64,000 nucleotides of DNA from NCBI GenBank assembly GCA_024811115.1, contig JAKOGH010000138.1:62001-126000 (forward strand), read 5' to 3'. Positions 23,008 through 34,667 of the stretch are shown piece after piece (the first letter of the stretch is position 1; every line of letters begins with the position of its first letter). The stretch is from Terana coerulea (lineage: Eukaryota > Basidiomycota > Agaricomycetes > Polyporales > Phanerochaetaceae). Made by a program: the position numbers and the translations under genes. The notes below the pieces were generated by a model. That model was not told where the DNA came from, did not search any database, and saw only the letters and a list, made by a program, of their open reading frames with translations.

Positions 23008-24433
23008 ATGAAGCGTTCCGCATCATCGGAACTCATTGGGAAGCCCAGCCCTTTCAACTCAGGCGTCACGCTGTTCGAGCCCGGCCCCTCGGCTTTATCT
23101 TCACCTCGACGGTCCAAACGGCTCAAGGTAGAGTCCGAATCAGAACAGGATACTCTGCTGGCTACACCCGTGAAGAAGAAGACCACGACCAGGAAAAAGC
23201 TGAAGACCGAGGATGCTACTGTCGTGAAGGAAGAGTCTACCACCATCGAGCTCACGCCCAAGTCTGCGCGTGGAAGTGCTTCTCCGCGCAAAGCCAAGCC
23301 TATACCGCAATCTCTTGCTGTGCCGCATCCTGCTCCTCCGAGGTGGCGGGAGGCGTACGACACCGTTAAACGCATGCGCGAGAGCATCGTCGCGCCGGTG
23401 GACACGATGGGATGCGACCAGGCCCAGAATAAGGAGTCCGAGCCCAAGGTGAGCACGTCTATGTTCATAATATTTGCCGTGACTTACGAACAACCTACAT
23501 GTATAGTATAGGAGGTTTTCTACTCTTGTATCGCTCATGCTGTCCTCCCAAACCAAAGACGAAGTGACGGACGCGGCGGTCTCAAAGCTGCGCAAAGCGG
23601 TAGGAGGAACTCTGAGCATAGATGCCATTTTGAGCGCAGAGGAGAAGGTCATAGCAGAGGCGATCGCAAAAGTGGGCTTCTGGCGGCGGAAAACACAGTT
23701 AGCACACATTCCTCTCAACAATAGAATCTTAGTTTATGCCTGCAATGCTAGGTATATTAAGCAGACGGCGCAGAAGCTACGTGATGAGTTTGAGTCAGAC
23801 GTGCCAAAGACTGTAGACGAACTCTGCTCTTTGCCTGGCGTCGGACCGAAAATGGCCTTCCTGTGCCTTCAAGTCGCGTGGAATATGTAAGCAAAACATG
23901 ACTCAACCGGCAGTCGTTGGGCTAACTCTGCAGTAGTAATGTTGGCATTGGCGTTGATGTTCACGTTCATCGAATAACAAACAGACTTGGGTGGCACAAG
24001 CCACCGACGAAGAACCCTGAAGAGACACGGTAAGTATACACTCAACCTCCCTTTTTGCTAGGCCTCACAGGCGTTCGTCAGCCTAAACCTGCAGTCTTGG
24101 CTACCCAAAGAATATCATGCCGAGATCAACCACATGCTCGTCGGGTTTGGTCAGGTACGTTAGGTTGCAGCTACGCGCAAACAACTTCCCTTATGTCCAT
24201 ATTGTTGCAGATGATCTGCCTACCGGTCAAGCCGAAGTGTGAGTCTTGCGACTTGAGTGACGGACTATGCCCTAGCGCAAAGCGGACCACCGAAGAGCGT
24301 TCGTAAGTCGATCGTGGGCTCGGACTCGTCCACGGATAAGGCTGGACCCAAGCTCGAGATTGAGGTCGAAGTCGAAGAGACTAAATTCCCCCCAGAATTC
24401 GAAGGTGATCTGACACCACCAGCCTCTCCGTGA
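23008..24433 (+). CDS. NTH1: Endonuclease III homologue (DNA glycosylase/AP lyase)
   Basis: Bifunctional glycosylase/AP lyase that removes oxidised pyrimidines in base excision repair, in nucleus and mitochondria. The start is ATG at 23008 ([12 protein letters not shown]) with a basic, Ser-rich N-terminus ([11 protein letters not shown]). The intron 23449-23506 leads to [20 protein letters not shown]. The helix-hairpin-helix LPGVGPKMA carries the catalytic Lys, and [15 protein letters not shown] carries the catalytic Asp. The iron-sulfur loop [18 protein letters not shown] has four Cys spaced 6-2-6, near the canonical 6-2-5. After CPSAKR the frame ends at 24306, but shifting one base at the GG pair 24284-24285 opens a tail ([18 protein letters not shown]...) to TGA at 24433, which looks like the true C-terminus. 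Convergent with THI20. Confidence 0.9.
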
Positions 24434-24546
24434 AACACGCCGGCCATATGTCACGTTGCTTGCCATCTATTGCATCTCTACAGTACACTCTACTAGTATA
24501 TCACTTTGTATATCTTGCTTCTTGTCCACAAATTGGTAATTGCATT

Positions 24547-26602
24547 TTATAGGAGACCAATAGCCATGTCCCAGAATCCTTTCTCGAGGCGTGTGCAGCG
24601 TTCCCATATACCCTTCCACTCTTCGAACCGTTTAAGAGATGGCGGATCTGCTTGAGCCATAAGCTCGATCGTTTCTACGCATTGCTCTCGTCAGATGTGG
24701 TTCTTGAGCCAGGCCAGACACAATTAGCACATACCCAGTCCCACGCGAACAGCATGTTGGTAGTGTTCGCCACCGTAGTCTTCCATCCACTGCTTGTACT
24801 GGTTGCCCTCCACGACAACCCACGAGCTCGGTTTTGCCGCCTCCTTCTTCAGCCACAAGCCTACTTCACCGTACCCAAGCAGACAGGCGGCCACAGCCAT
24901 GGTGAGCTTGTTCGTGTCTCCTGTGTGACGCAGGTTTCAGATGGGTTTCTCTGAGCAAATTTGTTTGGAGATTGACCTTGCAACCCGACATCGAGCAGGT
25001 AGGCACCATAGGCGGTCGTGGCAGGCGACTCTGGCGTGGACAAGAGCTCGTCCTCGGTGATGCCCCATTGTGCACAGAAGGACTTGTGTGTGGCTACTTC
25101 GTTGATGACGTTCAGGATTGTGTCCGTCGCCGCCTTGATCTCGGGGAATGTGGTGGACTTGGCCGCTAGCAGGCTGTACGCCCTGGCGTAGTATCGGAGG
25201 TAAAGATAGTCTTGTCTATGAGTATCGCCCGGTTAGCCCAACTCCGACGTCTGTGGCAGGGAACTCGCTTGATGAAATGCAGGAAGGATTCCCGCGGAAG
25301 CGTGCCTCTGGCGAGCTGCTTCACGAAGTCGTGCTCGACGTACTCCTTCCATATGCTAGCAGTGCCTTGGATGAGCAAACGGGTGAACGGGTGCGGGTTG
25401 CTCGGGGTCGGTCTACGTCTCGTCAGGCATCGACGCAGCAGTGTGCAAGTAGCATGGCTTACTTCGGGATACTGCCCACTTCGAGGGAGTGCATGTGGTT
25501 CAGCGGGCCGTACCCTTTACCGATAGGATATGCGGTCTCAATACCGAGATGTGTGTACTTGGTTGCAGCACGCGTCGCATCCTCGACTGCCAAAGCACGT
25601 CAGTCATACCGCTGAAAGTGGTGCAAGACTGTGCTGACCACTTTCGCCACGGCTGAGCCCACAGACCAAGGCGGCTGAAAGAGTGCATCCGGTGCCGTGA
25701 GTGCTCGTCGAGTCTATCTTGGGGCGAATGAAGAGCGTAGTTGCACCGGCACTGTGAAGAACATCGACGACGATCTCGCTGTTTGTTGCGTCACCTTCAT
25801 GCACCTGGAGGATCTCCATGTTGTCGTCAAATAGTACATCCCGTACGATGCGGAGATCAGTAGATTTCGCCGTAACGCGTCCAATATCATTAGGTGAGAT
25901 CGTCAAATGGCCGCCTTTCAGCAAGACGGTTTTGGGCCCAAGCTCTAGGAGGCTCGCCGCCGCCGCGAGCATGTCCTCCAGGCTCGAGATACTCGAGGGA
26001 CGCCCTCTCTTGGAAAGTATCAGTTCTGCTTCCGACTTGTTGGGCGTTACGGTGTGTGCGAGCGGAAACAGCTCCGAGATCATGACTTCCAGCGCATCCT
26101 CTTGCAGGAGAGTGTGCCCCGATGTAGACACGCAGACCGGATCGCAAACAAGTGGCGGGAGGGACTGATCGCCATAGTACTTTGTGAGAGTGCTAACCAC
26201 GGCGCGGATAGACTTGGCATCGAACAGCATCCCTGTCTTCATAGCCCTTGATCTCGACGTCATCGAGCACAGAGCAAAGCTAGGAGAACCAGTTTATCAT
26301 AAACGCGAGAAGGTCACAAAGCGGACGACTATGTACCTGTTGCTCGATGAAGTCTGGTGGACATGGATGGACACCTTGAACACCAGTAGTGTTCTGTGCG
26401 GTCAAGGCGACTAAGACACTCGTCCCGTAGCACAGGTGCGACGTGAACGTTTTCAAGTCAGCCTAAAGAGCATTGACTGTCCGTCAGCAATTTATGTGTA
26501 CCTGAGTATGTTACTACCACTTACCTGAATGCCCGCCCCGCCGCTGCTATCGCTCCCAGCAATTGTTAACACGGCTGGCTGGCTTCTAGAGAAGGATGCC
26601 AT
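24547..26602 (-). CDS. THI20: THI20-type HMP-phosphate kinase fused to TenA/thiaminase II domain
   Basis: Bifunctional thiamine enzyme. The start is ATG at 26602. ThiD part: TIAGSDSSGGAGIQ in the first exon, LVCDPVCVSTSGHTLLQ, TVTPNKSEAELIL and the anion-hole motif STHGTGCTLSAALVCGLSRG; it phosphorylates hydroxymethylpyrimidine and its phosphate. TenA part after an intron: YVEHDFVKQLARGTLPRESF, the segment ELLSTPESPATTAYGAYLLD, and the typical end LEKGFWDMAIGLL before TAA at 24547-24549. TenA hydrolyses aminopyrimidine breakdown products or thiamine for salvage. Domain order and size of about 530 residues match Thi20/21 of fungi. Such genes are often repressed by thiamine, but I see no riboswitch signature here. 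Confidence 0.9.
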
Positions 26603-26903
26603 GCCTTCGTGTTTACCGGTGAGTTTGACCAAAAGCTTGGGCGCCCTTTATGTTGGAGACGCACTGGTGGCGCATGGCATCATTTCCCGCGGCGAGCCGT
26701 TCCAAGCCAAGGTTGCTGCAAAGGCACCGAAATCAAGAGGGCATCGCGAAGCTTAGTCGTAGTCTGTAGAATGACTTGCTCATTTGTGTGTATGTAAGGT
26801 TCTAACGCGAATGGCCAAGCTTTACTCGACCTGTTTGCTGACGCCAGTGGACACTCTTGTATATACGACAATGAGAGTAACACATTTACGCACAATGGAT
26901 ATC
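26603..26903. other. Intergenic, THI20 promoter and tRNA 5' flank
   Basis: It contains the promoter of THI20 (reading leftward) and the upstream flank of the tRNA-Phe gene. No coding frame with a start and codon character is seen. Confidence 0.5.
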
Positions 26904-26990
26904 GCCGGAATAGCTCAGCTGGGAGAGCAACAGACTGAAGCCTGTTTAAGGGTCTTCTGGAGGTCCCGTGTTCAATCCACGGTTCTGGCA
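26904..26990 (+). tRNA. tRNA-Phe (GAA) with 14-nt intron
   Basis: Acceptor GCCGGAA pairs with TTCTGGC, discriminator A. The A box is TAGCTCAGCTGGG. The anticodon loop CTGAAG is interrupted after position 37 by about 14 nt (26941-26954); the mature arm then pairs ACAGA with TCTGG. The T arm is CCGTG/CACGG around TTCAATC. Mature length 73. Confidence 0.93.
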
Positions 26991-27157
26991 ATGACATTGC
27001 GAATGATCGCTTTGATGTTTTTGTACAACTTTACTTGGTATCTTACCAACTTAGTACTTAGTACTTAGTAACTTAGAGAAAAAATTGCAAACAAGCTCAT
27101 ACTCTTTACAAGCTGTCTAATACAATTTGTTTACTCTCTAATCTAACAATAAAATCT
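26991..27157. other. AT-rich flank between tRNA-Phe and the MITE
   Basis: Very AT-rich with short repeats of the ACTTAGTACTTAGTA type at about 27050-27070. A T-rich tract after the tRNA could serve as the Pol III terminator. Confidence 0.4.
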
Positions 27158-27165
27158 CTGCTGAG

Positions 27166-27722
27166 TAAGGCTCCAACCATTTGGTTTACATTTACTTTTT
27201 TGTGTAAATAAATGGTATATGGTAAATAGATGGTTGTAAACAGTTTATACACAGTAAATATATGGTTTCGGGGAAAGCCAGCAAGACTACTTCGGCGTAC
27301 ACTGTAGCTCTTCCGGTCCTACTTTAAGGTGTCCTCCGAGGATTCTGGCCCTGAAGACAGGCGAGAAAGTCGATCTGCAGGCGGCGGCAAGTCTCGACGC
27401 TTTCGGCGCTCTCGCGGTGCTGGGTGAATTACTGTCACATGTGTGACATGGTCGGCGGGACCACGGGAGGCGGGAGGCAGGTGGCCATTGGTGCCGCGCA
27501 TAAGGATGTTGGACATAGAGCAGACTATAGAATATGATAATAGACCATTCATATGCCTTCCTGACACTTCCAAAGGTTGCTTGCTGGCCCTCAAGAGAAC
27601 CATTTATTTACTGTGTACTAAACTGTTTAGGGTCATTTACAGCCCTTGTTGTAAATATATAGTAAATGTAAATGGTTGTAAACGTTTATAAATGGTAAAT
27701 AAACTATATGGTTGGAGCCTTA
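27166..27722. mobile_element. Non-autonomous hAT-type MITE
   Basis: Perfect 15-bp terminal inverted repeats: TAAGGCTCCAACCAT at 27166-27180 and its reverse complement at 27708-27722. They are flanked by perfect 8-bp target-site duplications CTGCTGAG at 27158-27165 and 27723-27730. The TIR begins TAAGG, which fits the hAT consensus YARNG, and 8-bp duplications are the hAT hallmark. The interior is AT-rich near both ends with many copies of a TAAATGGTTGTAAAC-like subterminal motif, in both orientations, and GC-rich in the middle (27260-27490). No transposase frame. Confidence 0.85.
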
Positions 27723-27779
27723 CTGCTGAGCTTTAGTGCCAATTAGAGTTGCATAAAAATGGCAAAAGTGTTTATCCAC

Positions 27780-27879
27780 TACCGATGACGGGACTCGAAC
27801 CCGCAATCTTCGCCTTTAGCATCTGCAATCCCCTACAGATCATAGGAAAGCGACGCCCTAGCCATTGAGCCACACCGGC
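27780..27879 (-). tRNA. tRNA-Arg (CCU) with intron of about 27 nt
   Basis: Reading leftward: acceptor GCCGGTG pairs with CATCGGT (two G-U pairs), discriminator A. The D arm is GCTC/GGGC. The anticodon stem TCGCT pairs with GGCGA and the loop reads TTCCTA, then an intron of about 27 nt, then A. Anticodon CCU decodes AGG. The T arm is GCGGG/CCCGT around TTCGAGT. Mature length 73. Confidence 0.9.
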
Positions 27880-28043
27880 TTAACCGGTAATTGCAGAGGG
27901 TTGCTCCAAGAATGTGGATCCCATTGTTTTCTCGGTTCGAATCAAACTTGCGTGCCTACCAGCTTAGCATTCCTGGAAAGCGTCCGACTCAGGCTTTCGG
28001 CATTATGCTTAATGGTCATGACCTGATACACCTACACATGCAA

Positions 28044-28973
28044 TCATTCAGCATCCAATAGCCCCCTTCTTCCTCCTGCAAGGAAAAGCTCTACGTCCCT
28101 ACCATGAAACTTCGCCTGTGCTGCGACCGTGAATCCAAAACTTGTGAGGTCAGCCCCTTCAAAAGTCTGACGCATTTCACTCTCCGTGAAGCCATGCTTG
28201 TGCGGGACGATGTGTCCGTATTGCTCCGGTACGAAGCTTCCCGTGCCCTTCGCCTCCTCTGAGATAATATCGGCAACGAGGAGCGCGCCCCCTGGCTTGA
28301 GGAATGTGGCCAGAATTCGCGTGATCTCCTCGACCGACGCGAAGTGGTGATACGAAGCCGAGCACTGTGTCGACTTGAGTAGGCTTCTCAAAAGCTGACG
28401 AGTTTGTATACGTACTACAATCACATCAAACTTTGCGCTATCGAGCTCTCCTTCTTGGCCCTTAAGCTCAACACAGACGGCTCGCATTTCCTCGGGCAAC
28501 AGGCCCTGGTCAGCCACCCGAGCGTTGTATTGGTCGACCTAAGCAGATGATTAGGCAACCACGATGTATGCCGTTACTGTAAACCGAGAGTCACCATGCC
28601 TTGGCTGATGTCTACCCCAAGGATAGACTTCGCGTGCGAGCACAGTTCACGAGATAATGCTCCTGGATACTGACAGTATTGAGCCCTGCGAATGGTATTA
28701 TAGGCTGAACTTACCTGTGCCGCACGCAAAATCCATGATCTCGGTGCGACCTTCGTCGAACAGCGAAGGGTATGTCTGGATCATAGCTCTGCTGACTCGG
28801 CGGGCCGTCTCCTGGACGTCTGGCCTGGCATCGAATTGCTTTGCCGTCGCGTCGAAGTGTTTCTGATTCTCTGCTACATAGTCATGACCATGCCCATGGG
28901 GGTGCCCATGATGATGATGGTGATGTCCGTGAGCGTGGGCGTGCTCGGTCTCATTCGAGCCTGTCTCCGACAT
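28044..28973 (-). CDS. Class I SAM-dependent methyltransferase with His-rich N-terminus
   Basis: The start is ATG at 28973 (MSETGSNETEHAHAHG). Residues 10-32 are a His/Gly/Pro run (HHHHHHGHPHGHGHD), then a helical lead-in (ENQKHFDATAKQFDARPDV). SAM motif I is DFACGTG; the next exons give SILGVDISQGMV, ELKGQEGELDSAKFDVIV and the post-motif strand FLKPGGALLVADI, ending GLLDAE and TGA. Three or four short introns. The UbiE-like layout suggests a small-molecule substrate, but I cannot name it. The His tract could bind divalent metal; that is inference. Confidence 0.82.
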
Positions 28974-29228
28974 GGTAGTTCGATGTAGGCAAGGTTTGGG
29001 ATGACGGGACGCCACAGTTGGAACGGGCGAGTTGCAATAACAGAGTACTTTGCCTTTTAGGGATTACCAGATCATTTCGTGACTTTTAGGCAAGACCTGC
29101 TCGAAATCAGTAAGCAGCGATCGAGCGATTCATGATATGAATGCAATGCATGTAGGGTATCATTTAGGACGGGTATACGCCGTGTACGACAGCACACAGA
29201 CTAACTGTTGTTACTTGGAACCGCGTGG

Positions 29229-32200
29229 CTACTTCAAAGACAAGCAGCCTCCAAACTTCTTTCTGGCGACTGCGTCCATTTGCGCCTTCACACTACGAAA
29301 GGCTGCCCACCAAGCGTGTCCGACAACTGAAGATGTCGGGCGTGAGTCGTTGCTGTCTTGCAATGCCGAATCGTCGTGCTCCCACACAGGAAAGTGCCGC
29401 CGCAGAAGTATCAGCCACCACTTCATGACCGCGATGGCCTTCTCGACGCCGGAATCCGTCGACCGCGTACTGTCCGTGCACTGCACCAAGAACTTGGCAA
29501 AGAACTCGACGTCCTTCTGGTTCGGTGGATACTCCATGAAGCGTTCCACCCACGCTTCGATGACGCCTTGCACGTCGTCGGTCTCGCTGAAGTATAGCTT
29601 CTCGCCTTTCACCTTGCCCTGCTGCTTCAGCGTAGGCGGGATTGGATGTATCGCCTGTGGCGGCGGCGGCGGCGGGACGACCACGCCGCCTTCCGCTTTG
29701 CGTGCCCGAGATACCGGCTTGAGCACTTTCTTGTCTCCGCCCAGGGCAAAGCCCGGGCCTCCTGGAGCATTACGTTGACGAGCAAACGCCAACTGCTCCC
29801 TCTGCAAGTCGATGGGCAGGATGGCGAAGACGGCTGGATCCAACCCTAGCTTGAACAGCTCGGCCTCGCTGATCTTGAGCTGAGTCGGAGCAGGCTGCTT
29901 CATGAACAGTTTATTCTTCTGCGGCGAGAGACTGGCACGGCTTCTCGGAGCGAGTTGCCGTGTGATCCTCTTTACGTTGGTACCCTTCACCGTAATCTTC
30001 GCCTTCGGCTCAGCAGGTACTGAAACTGCGCGTGTCAGGTGGCTGGACATCCGGAGTGGTAGATCGACGCTTGTAGTGTGCTTCAAGCTCCCGACGGACA
30101 TCTTCAGGGAGCTCCTGGAAGACTGACATATCCACCTGAGAAAAGGTCGGCAAGTCTAGGTGCGAAGAACCGACGGCCTCTTTCGCAAGTGGCTCGACCT
30201 CAACAATTTCCTGGGATGCAGGCTGAACAATAATAGTTGGAGGGTCGACGGATGTCGTCTGTGCAGGCTGGTTCCTCTGCGGACTGGAGACTGGTTTGAA
30301 AGGCAGGAGAGCCTGACCTTGCTCTGGGTCGGCCGGAGCAGAGGTTGACTCTAGTTTCTGAACCTGAAGGCCGATGCCACGGAGTTCCTGAGGGTCGAAG
30401 TTGAGGCTCTTCAGGAGTCTCCAAGCATGTTCACCGATAATCTTGCTGTCACTCGTTGCCCTGCCACCGGGAGTGACCATTTGGAGTTGCTTCGTGAAGG
30501 AGTCGCAAGAACCGTGGCCCATGAACTACAAGCGATGAGTGAGACCACGAGTGCGGCTAATTGCGACGTACCTTTGGAGCTTCCGTTGGGGCATTTACAG
30601 CTCGCTTCATAACCTTGAGTGTCAACGATCGTCCTCGCATATCGACGTCAATTAGACGCCTAGAAACTTCCTCCGCAAGCTGGTGCATAAAGGTTTCGGC
30701 CTGCTCGCTATTCTCGAAGCGTATGCCGTACTGTCAAGCACAGGTAAAAAAAAGCGAAAAGCGTGAAGACAAGAAAACTTACGTTGATATCGCACGAGAC
30801 GCTTTTCCGCGGTTTGTCTGATTCGAGCTTTCTGTTGTCGATTCCTCGCAGCGCATTGAACAAGGTTTCGCCCGTACCCTTTCCGAGCGTGTCGCACAAT
30901 ATGGCCTTGCTTTTCTTCGACAGCTCTCCTAGGTTTGTCGTGCCGAGCTTCTCTTGAGCTTTCTTATGAGTAGCATGGCCAAAACCATGCAAGTCGTCAA
31001 TATCCATTGGTTCCAGGAAAGTTGGGACGTCCATTGCGCGAAGGTGAAAGGAGCCACCTGGCTTCGCCTTCCGGGTGGCCAAGCGTGCCAGCATGATGTT
31101 GTATGAAATCCCAATGCTCACTGCCCAAATGTCGGTTGCTTGTCGAAAAGTCAACGCTGCGACGAACCTTCACATTCAGTAGCATTCCTGACTTGGGCAC
31201 GTATGGCTTCAGCGAAATCCTTGGCCGGATCCGAAGATATAGGTTCATTGTCCTGACTCTGGGAGATTTCGGTCTTGATTCGACGGACACTGTTCGACAC
31301 ATCGATGAGAGCTTCGTCAACGGAGACAGCTTGCAGATCATCGGCGTGAGCCATAAGAATCGTGTAAAATTGTAGCGATAGCTGTTTGTATCTAAAAGAT
31401 TTCCGGTTAGCGTCTGCATGTGGGAGATCATGGTAGAGTCGCGTACTTCTCGAACTCGTATGGTATGGTCTGGATAGATGGACACAGTTTACGGGCTTGC
31501 TGCAAACTAAACCATTCGTATAAGTATGCGAATGGGCATGCATTGCTTGTGACATACCTCATGCCACCCTTAATACCAAACTCCCTTGCTTCGTAGCTTG
31601 CACTGGCTATCTCGCTGGTGCTTGACTGGCCACCCTGAGCGCCTTGAGAGTGGCATACGACTACGGGTTTGCCACGAAGGTGCGGACGGTCGACCAGGCC
31701 CGCGGAAACAAAGAAGCTGTCGAAGTCGCAGTGCATAACAACTCGATCTTCATCGACTTCGGTTGCCCTCTCTTTGCCCTTGCCTTTGTCTTTCTTCACC
31801 AGTTGGGCGCCTTTCATGCTAACATTCTCCGCGTTCGCCGCCCAGCCTCTTCCGCCGGCGTTCTCCTCCATGATCCTGGCCACCGCAGTCGAGCCAGCGG
31901 CATAGTCTCCCGGAGGCGTCGCTGACTTTGTGCCATTCTCGGCCCTTTCCTGCGCTTCTGCGACCAAGTTACGCAGTTCGGCCTTCCAGGTGGACAAATG
32001 ATGCAGTCGCGAGTTGCGGTAGAAGCCTTCAATAAAATCGGGTGCGACGGATGTGTGCGCTGCCCGCCAGGCAGGGTCAGCCATGGCTCGCTGCGCCGCC
32101 AAATTCGTCCTGTCAGCTGCGTATCCGGGGACTCTGTTGGCCTGTTCAGGCGTGGCAGGCTCAGTAACGGACAGCGGTCGACTGGGAGAATTGCTTCCTG

Positions 32201-33167
32201 ACTTCGACTTCTGTGGCGTCCGCGGAGGAGTAACGGTCGAAGGTCCTGCGACAGGAGCGTGTTCTGATGTGGATATATGCGCTATGTTAGGGCGACTCGG
32301 AGCACCAGTTGTCGGGGAGTCGCCGGCGAGAGTTCGATTGATCTGCTTTGGAGCACTTTGGGAGATGAGACCAGAGATGAGTGATTGTTGGCCTAGCTGT
32401 CGTCCTTGTGAGGCTTCGACTCGGTCCGTGGGCTTGAAGATAAATTCGTGCCATGGTAATAGCACTCCCACCTCGGCGCTTTTGACCAACCATTCCGGCC
32501 GGACCACCTTCATATGTTGGAACTCTTTGACCTTTGCAGGGGTCAATGAGCAAGTGAGTATATGCGTGCTGAAGGGAATTTAGTTAACGTCAAGAGAGCG
32601 CTGTACTGCAGCACTTACACTAAGCTTTTCTTGTCCAAGTACGGATGAAAGATCCCTCCGCGTTGAACGATGAGTTGCCGAAGGTCTTGCACAGACGGTT
32701 CCGTCCAACCGTTGATCTATGCACTGATAAACCCGCCATACCCTTAAGATGCAGGGCACCAGGCTTACGTATATCTGGAGGTCACTAAAGATGCGACTCC
32801 TGACCGTCACACTGTCCCCATCTGTATCCATCTCCGCATTCTGGATCTGAAGCTTTGCACGCTTTCGACGCATATACTGGCCAAACCCGCCAAAGCTGGA
32901 GGCACCGTACGTGTCCGACCGCGTATATTCTGATGCGGGGCCATTTTCGTCTACCATACCCAAGGCTTGCTGACGTCCTGGCTGTTCTTCCACCTCGGGG
33001 GAACAAGGTCGTTTGCGAGAAGGCTCATCCCCTTGCTTGTCTCCAGTAACATCATGAGGTGTCAGGGTAACGCCGTGTTCAGCTGCGGGTGGGTCGCCTG
33101 GTAGGACGACGTGGTTGAGAAGAGCAAGGAACTCTGCATCTGGTTCACTGAAGTAGTCCGAGGACAT
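29229..33167 (-). CDS. REV1: DNA repair polymerase REV1 (Y-family deoxycytidyl transferase)
   Basis: Translesion polymerase and scaffold for Pol zeta. The start is ATG at 33167 (MSSDYFSEPDAEFLALLNHV). A BRCT domain follows, with KVVRPEWLVKSAEVGVLLPW. The linker contains PGYAADRTNLAAQRAMADPAW-type sequence and FYRNSRLHHLSTWKAELRNL, the REV1 N-digit. Catalytic part: VMHCDFDSFFVSAGL, SVDEALIDVS, FGHATHKKAQEKLG. The C-terminal half has ubiquitin-binding motifs (PEDVRREL, and DLQREQLAFAR) and the REV1 C-terminal helical domain ending KKFGGCLSLK and TAG. One frame break at the AAA run 30023-30025 joins DTRS to VPAEPKAKITVKG if one base is removed. Eight or more introns. Confidence 0.93.
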
Positions 33168-33713
33168 AGAGGCTGACTGCAAGCCGCACCGGGGCGCTAA
33201 CCGATTCTGCACAAAGTGTGACCTCATCCGTTACGGGAACACGACGTGACTGTCACTGCGCCGCAAGACTGGAAGATGTCACACTTGCCATTCAACCTTT
33301 TGCATCGGTCGCGTTCTTCAACTTCTACTCTACGGAAGCCGAGCTACGCACTCGCTGGTTGGACTTTATATTCCCGCCGGATTCTGGAATGGCTCATGGT
33401 CTGTGTCCTTCGGTCGTTTCGTGTGGCAACGGCGTGGCTGTTGACGCTCATCCCGCCGACCTCTCCAGTGTCTGATATCCGACTCCGCCTCTTGCTCTTA
33501 CCCTTCTATCCTCCATCCATCCTGAGACTTTGGTTCACCTTGACGCGCCCTTCACCACTGCTGCGACTTTCACTTGAGCGCACTTTGCACAGGAAAGCGA
33601 TACGCATCACTCGGCCAACAACCACCAGCGTCCATCACGTATAAAAGCTCAGCGCGGGACAGGGTCACAGCTTACACTTTGCTTCCTTCGACAGCTCACT
33701 GACAATCCACGAC
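33168..33713. other. Divergent region, REV1 and Rab1 promoters
   Basis: It separates REV1 (leftward) from the first Rab gene. The last 140 bases are part of the duplicated unit and contain a TATA box. Open frames at 33218-33644 have no protein-like character. Confidence 0.5.
33640..33646 (+). promoter_or_regulatory. TATA box of the first Rab gene
   Basis: TATAAAA about 70 bp upstream of the ATG at 33714; the same motif at the same distance precedes the duplicate gene. Confidence 0.6.
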
Positions 33714-34667
33714 ATGCCTGGAGAATACGATTACCTGTTCAAGTTGCTGCTCATTGGAGACTCTGGAGTTGGGAAGGTACGCAGCTTCGTGCACCCCTCG
33801 GCATGCTTCATGCGCTCATGATGAAGGTTTACATAGTCATGCCTGCTTCTACGATTCGCAGAGGACCAGTTTACGGACAGTTACCTGAGTACCATTGGTG
33901 TTGACTTCAAAATCCGCACGATTGACTTGGAAGGGAAGACGGTGAAGCTACAAATCGTGAGTACAAGCGTCTTCAATGTGCCCAAACCTCAGGCTAAACG
34001 ACGTTCTCCTTCAATTAGTGGGACACGGCGGGTACGGCAGCTTTACATACGTCTATGGATGAAGCTAACGCGTGGAACTCATCTAGGGCAAGAGCGGTTC
34101 CGTACTATCGCGGCTGCGTACTACAGAGGGGCGCATGGTATCATCGTGGTGTTCGACGTTACGGACCACGGTGTGTATCCCTCCTACTGAATCTGTGCAG
34201 CCTGCTTATCTCCTTCATTTCACGTAGAATCATACCAGAATGTGAAAGGATGGTTAACAGAGATCGACCGGTACGCAAGCGAAGGAGTGCAAAAGCTGCT
34301 ACTGGGCAACAAGGCAGACCTGACTGAGCGACGAAACGTCGAGCACGACGTGGCGAAGGTGCGCAGCCTTGCTCCTCTTACTAACCCTGATCTGATTTTC
34401 GAACATAGGAATTTGCAAGCCAACTATCCATTCCATATCTGGAGACTTCAGCCAAAACTGCTGTGGGCGTCGAAGAAGCATTCCTGGCATTAGCGAAGCA
34501 GATCAAGGAGAGGTCCGTATATGGCATTTTCTCACCGTTGTCCTACGTTGACTTCGTTGTATAGTGTCAACGCCAACCCAGAACCTTCAAATTCCTCGAA
34601 AGCAGGAAACGTGTCTGTTGGTCGCTCGCTGGAGACCGAGAAACCCTCCGATGGCTGTGCCTGCTGA
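33714..34667 (+). CDS. YPT1: Rab1/YPT1-family small GTPase
   Basis: Rab GTPase of ER-to-Golgi traffic and autophagy. The start is ATG at 33714. Exons: 33714-33776 ([21 protein letters not shown]), then [20 protein letters not shown] and [20 protein letters not shown], then a short WDTAG exon, an intron with TAG acceptor, and [20 protein letters not shown]. Later exons give [14 protein letters not shown] (G4), YLETSAKT (G5) and a C-terminal tail ending DGCAC, a CXC geranylgeranylation motif, with TGA at 34665. All five G motifs are intact. It is slightly divergent from typical YPT1 (AAA before YYRG, HDVAK), so a Rab1/Rab8-type paralogue cannot be excluded; a canonical YPT1 may exist elsewhere. 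Confidence 0.85.

Noticed and set aside
27925..27960. B-box-like GGTTCGAATCA that could mark another tRNA
   Set aside because: No matching A box, acceptor stem or anticodon arm upstream.
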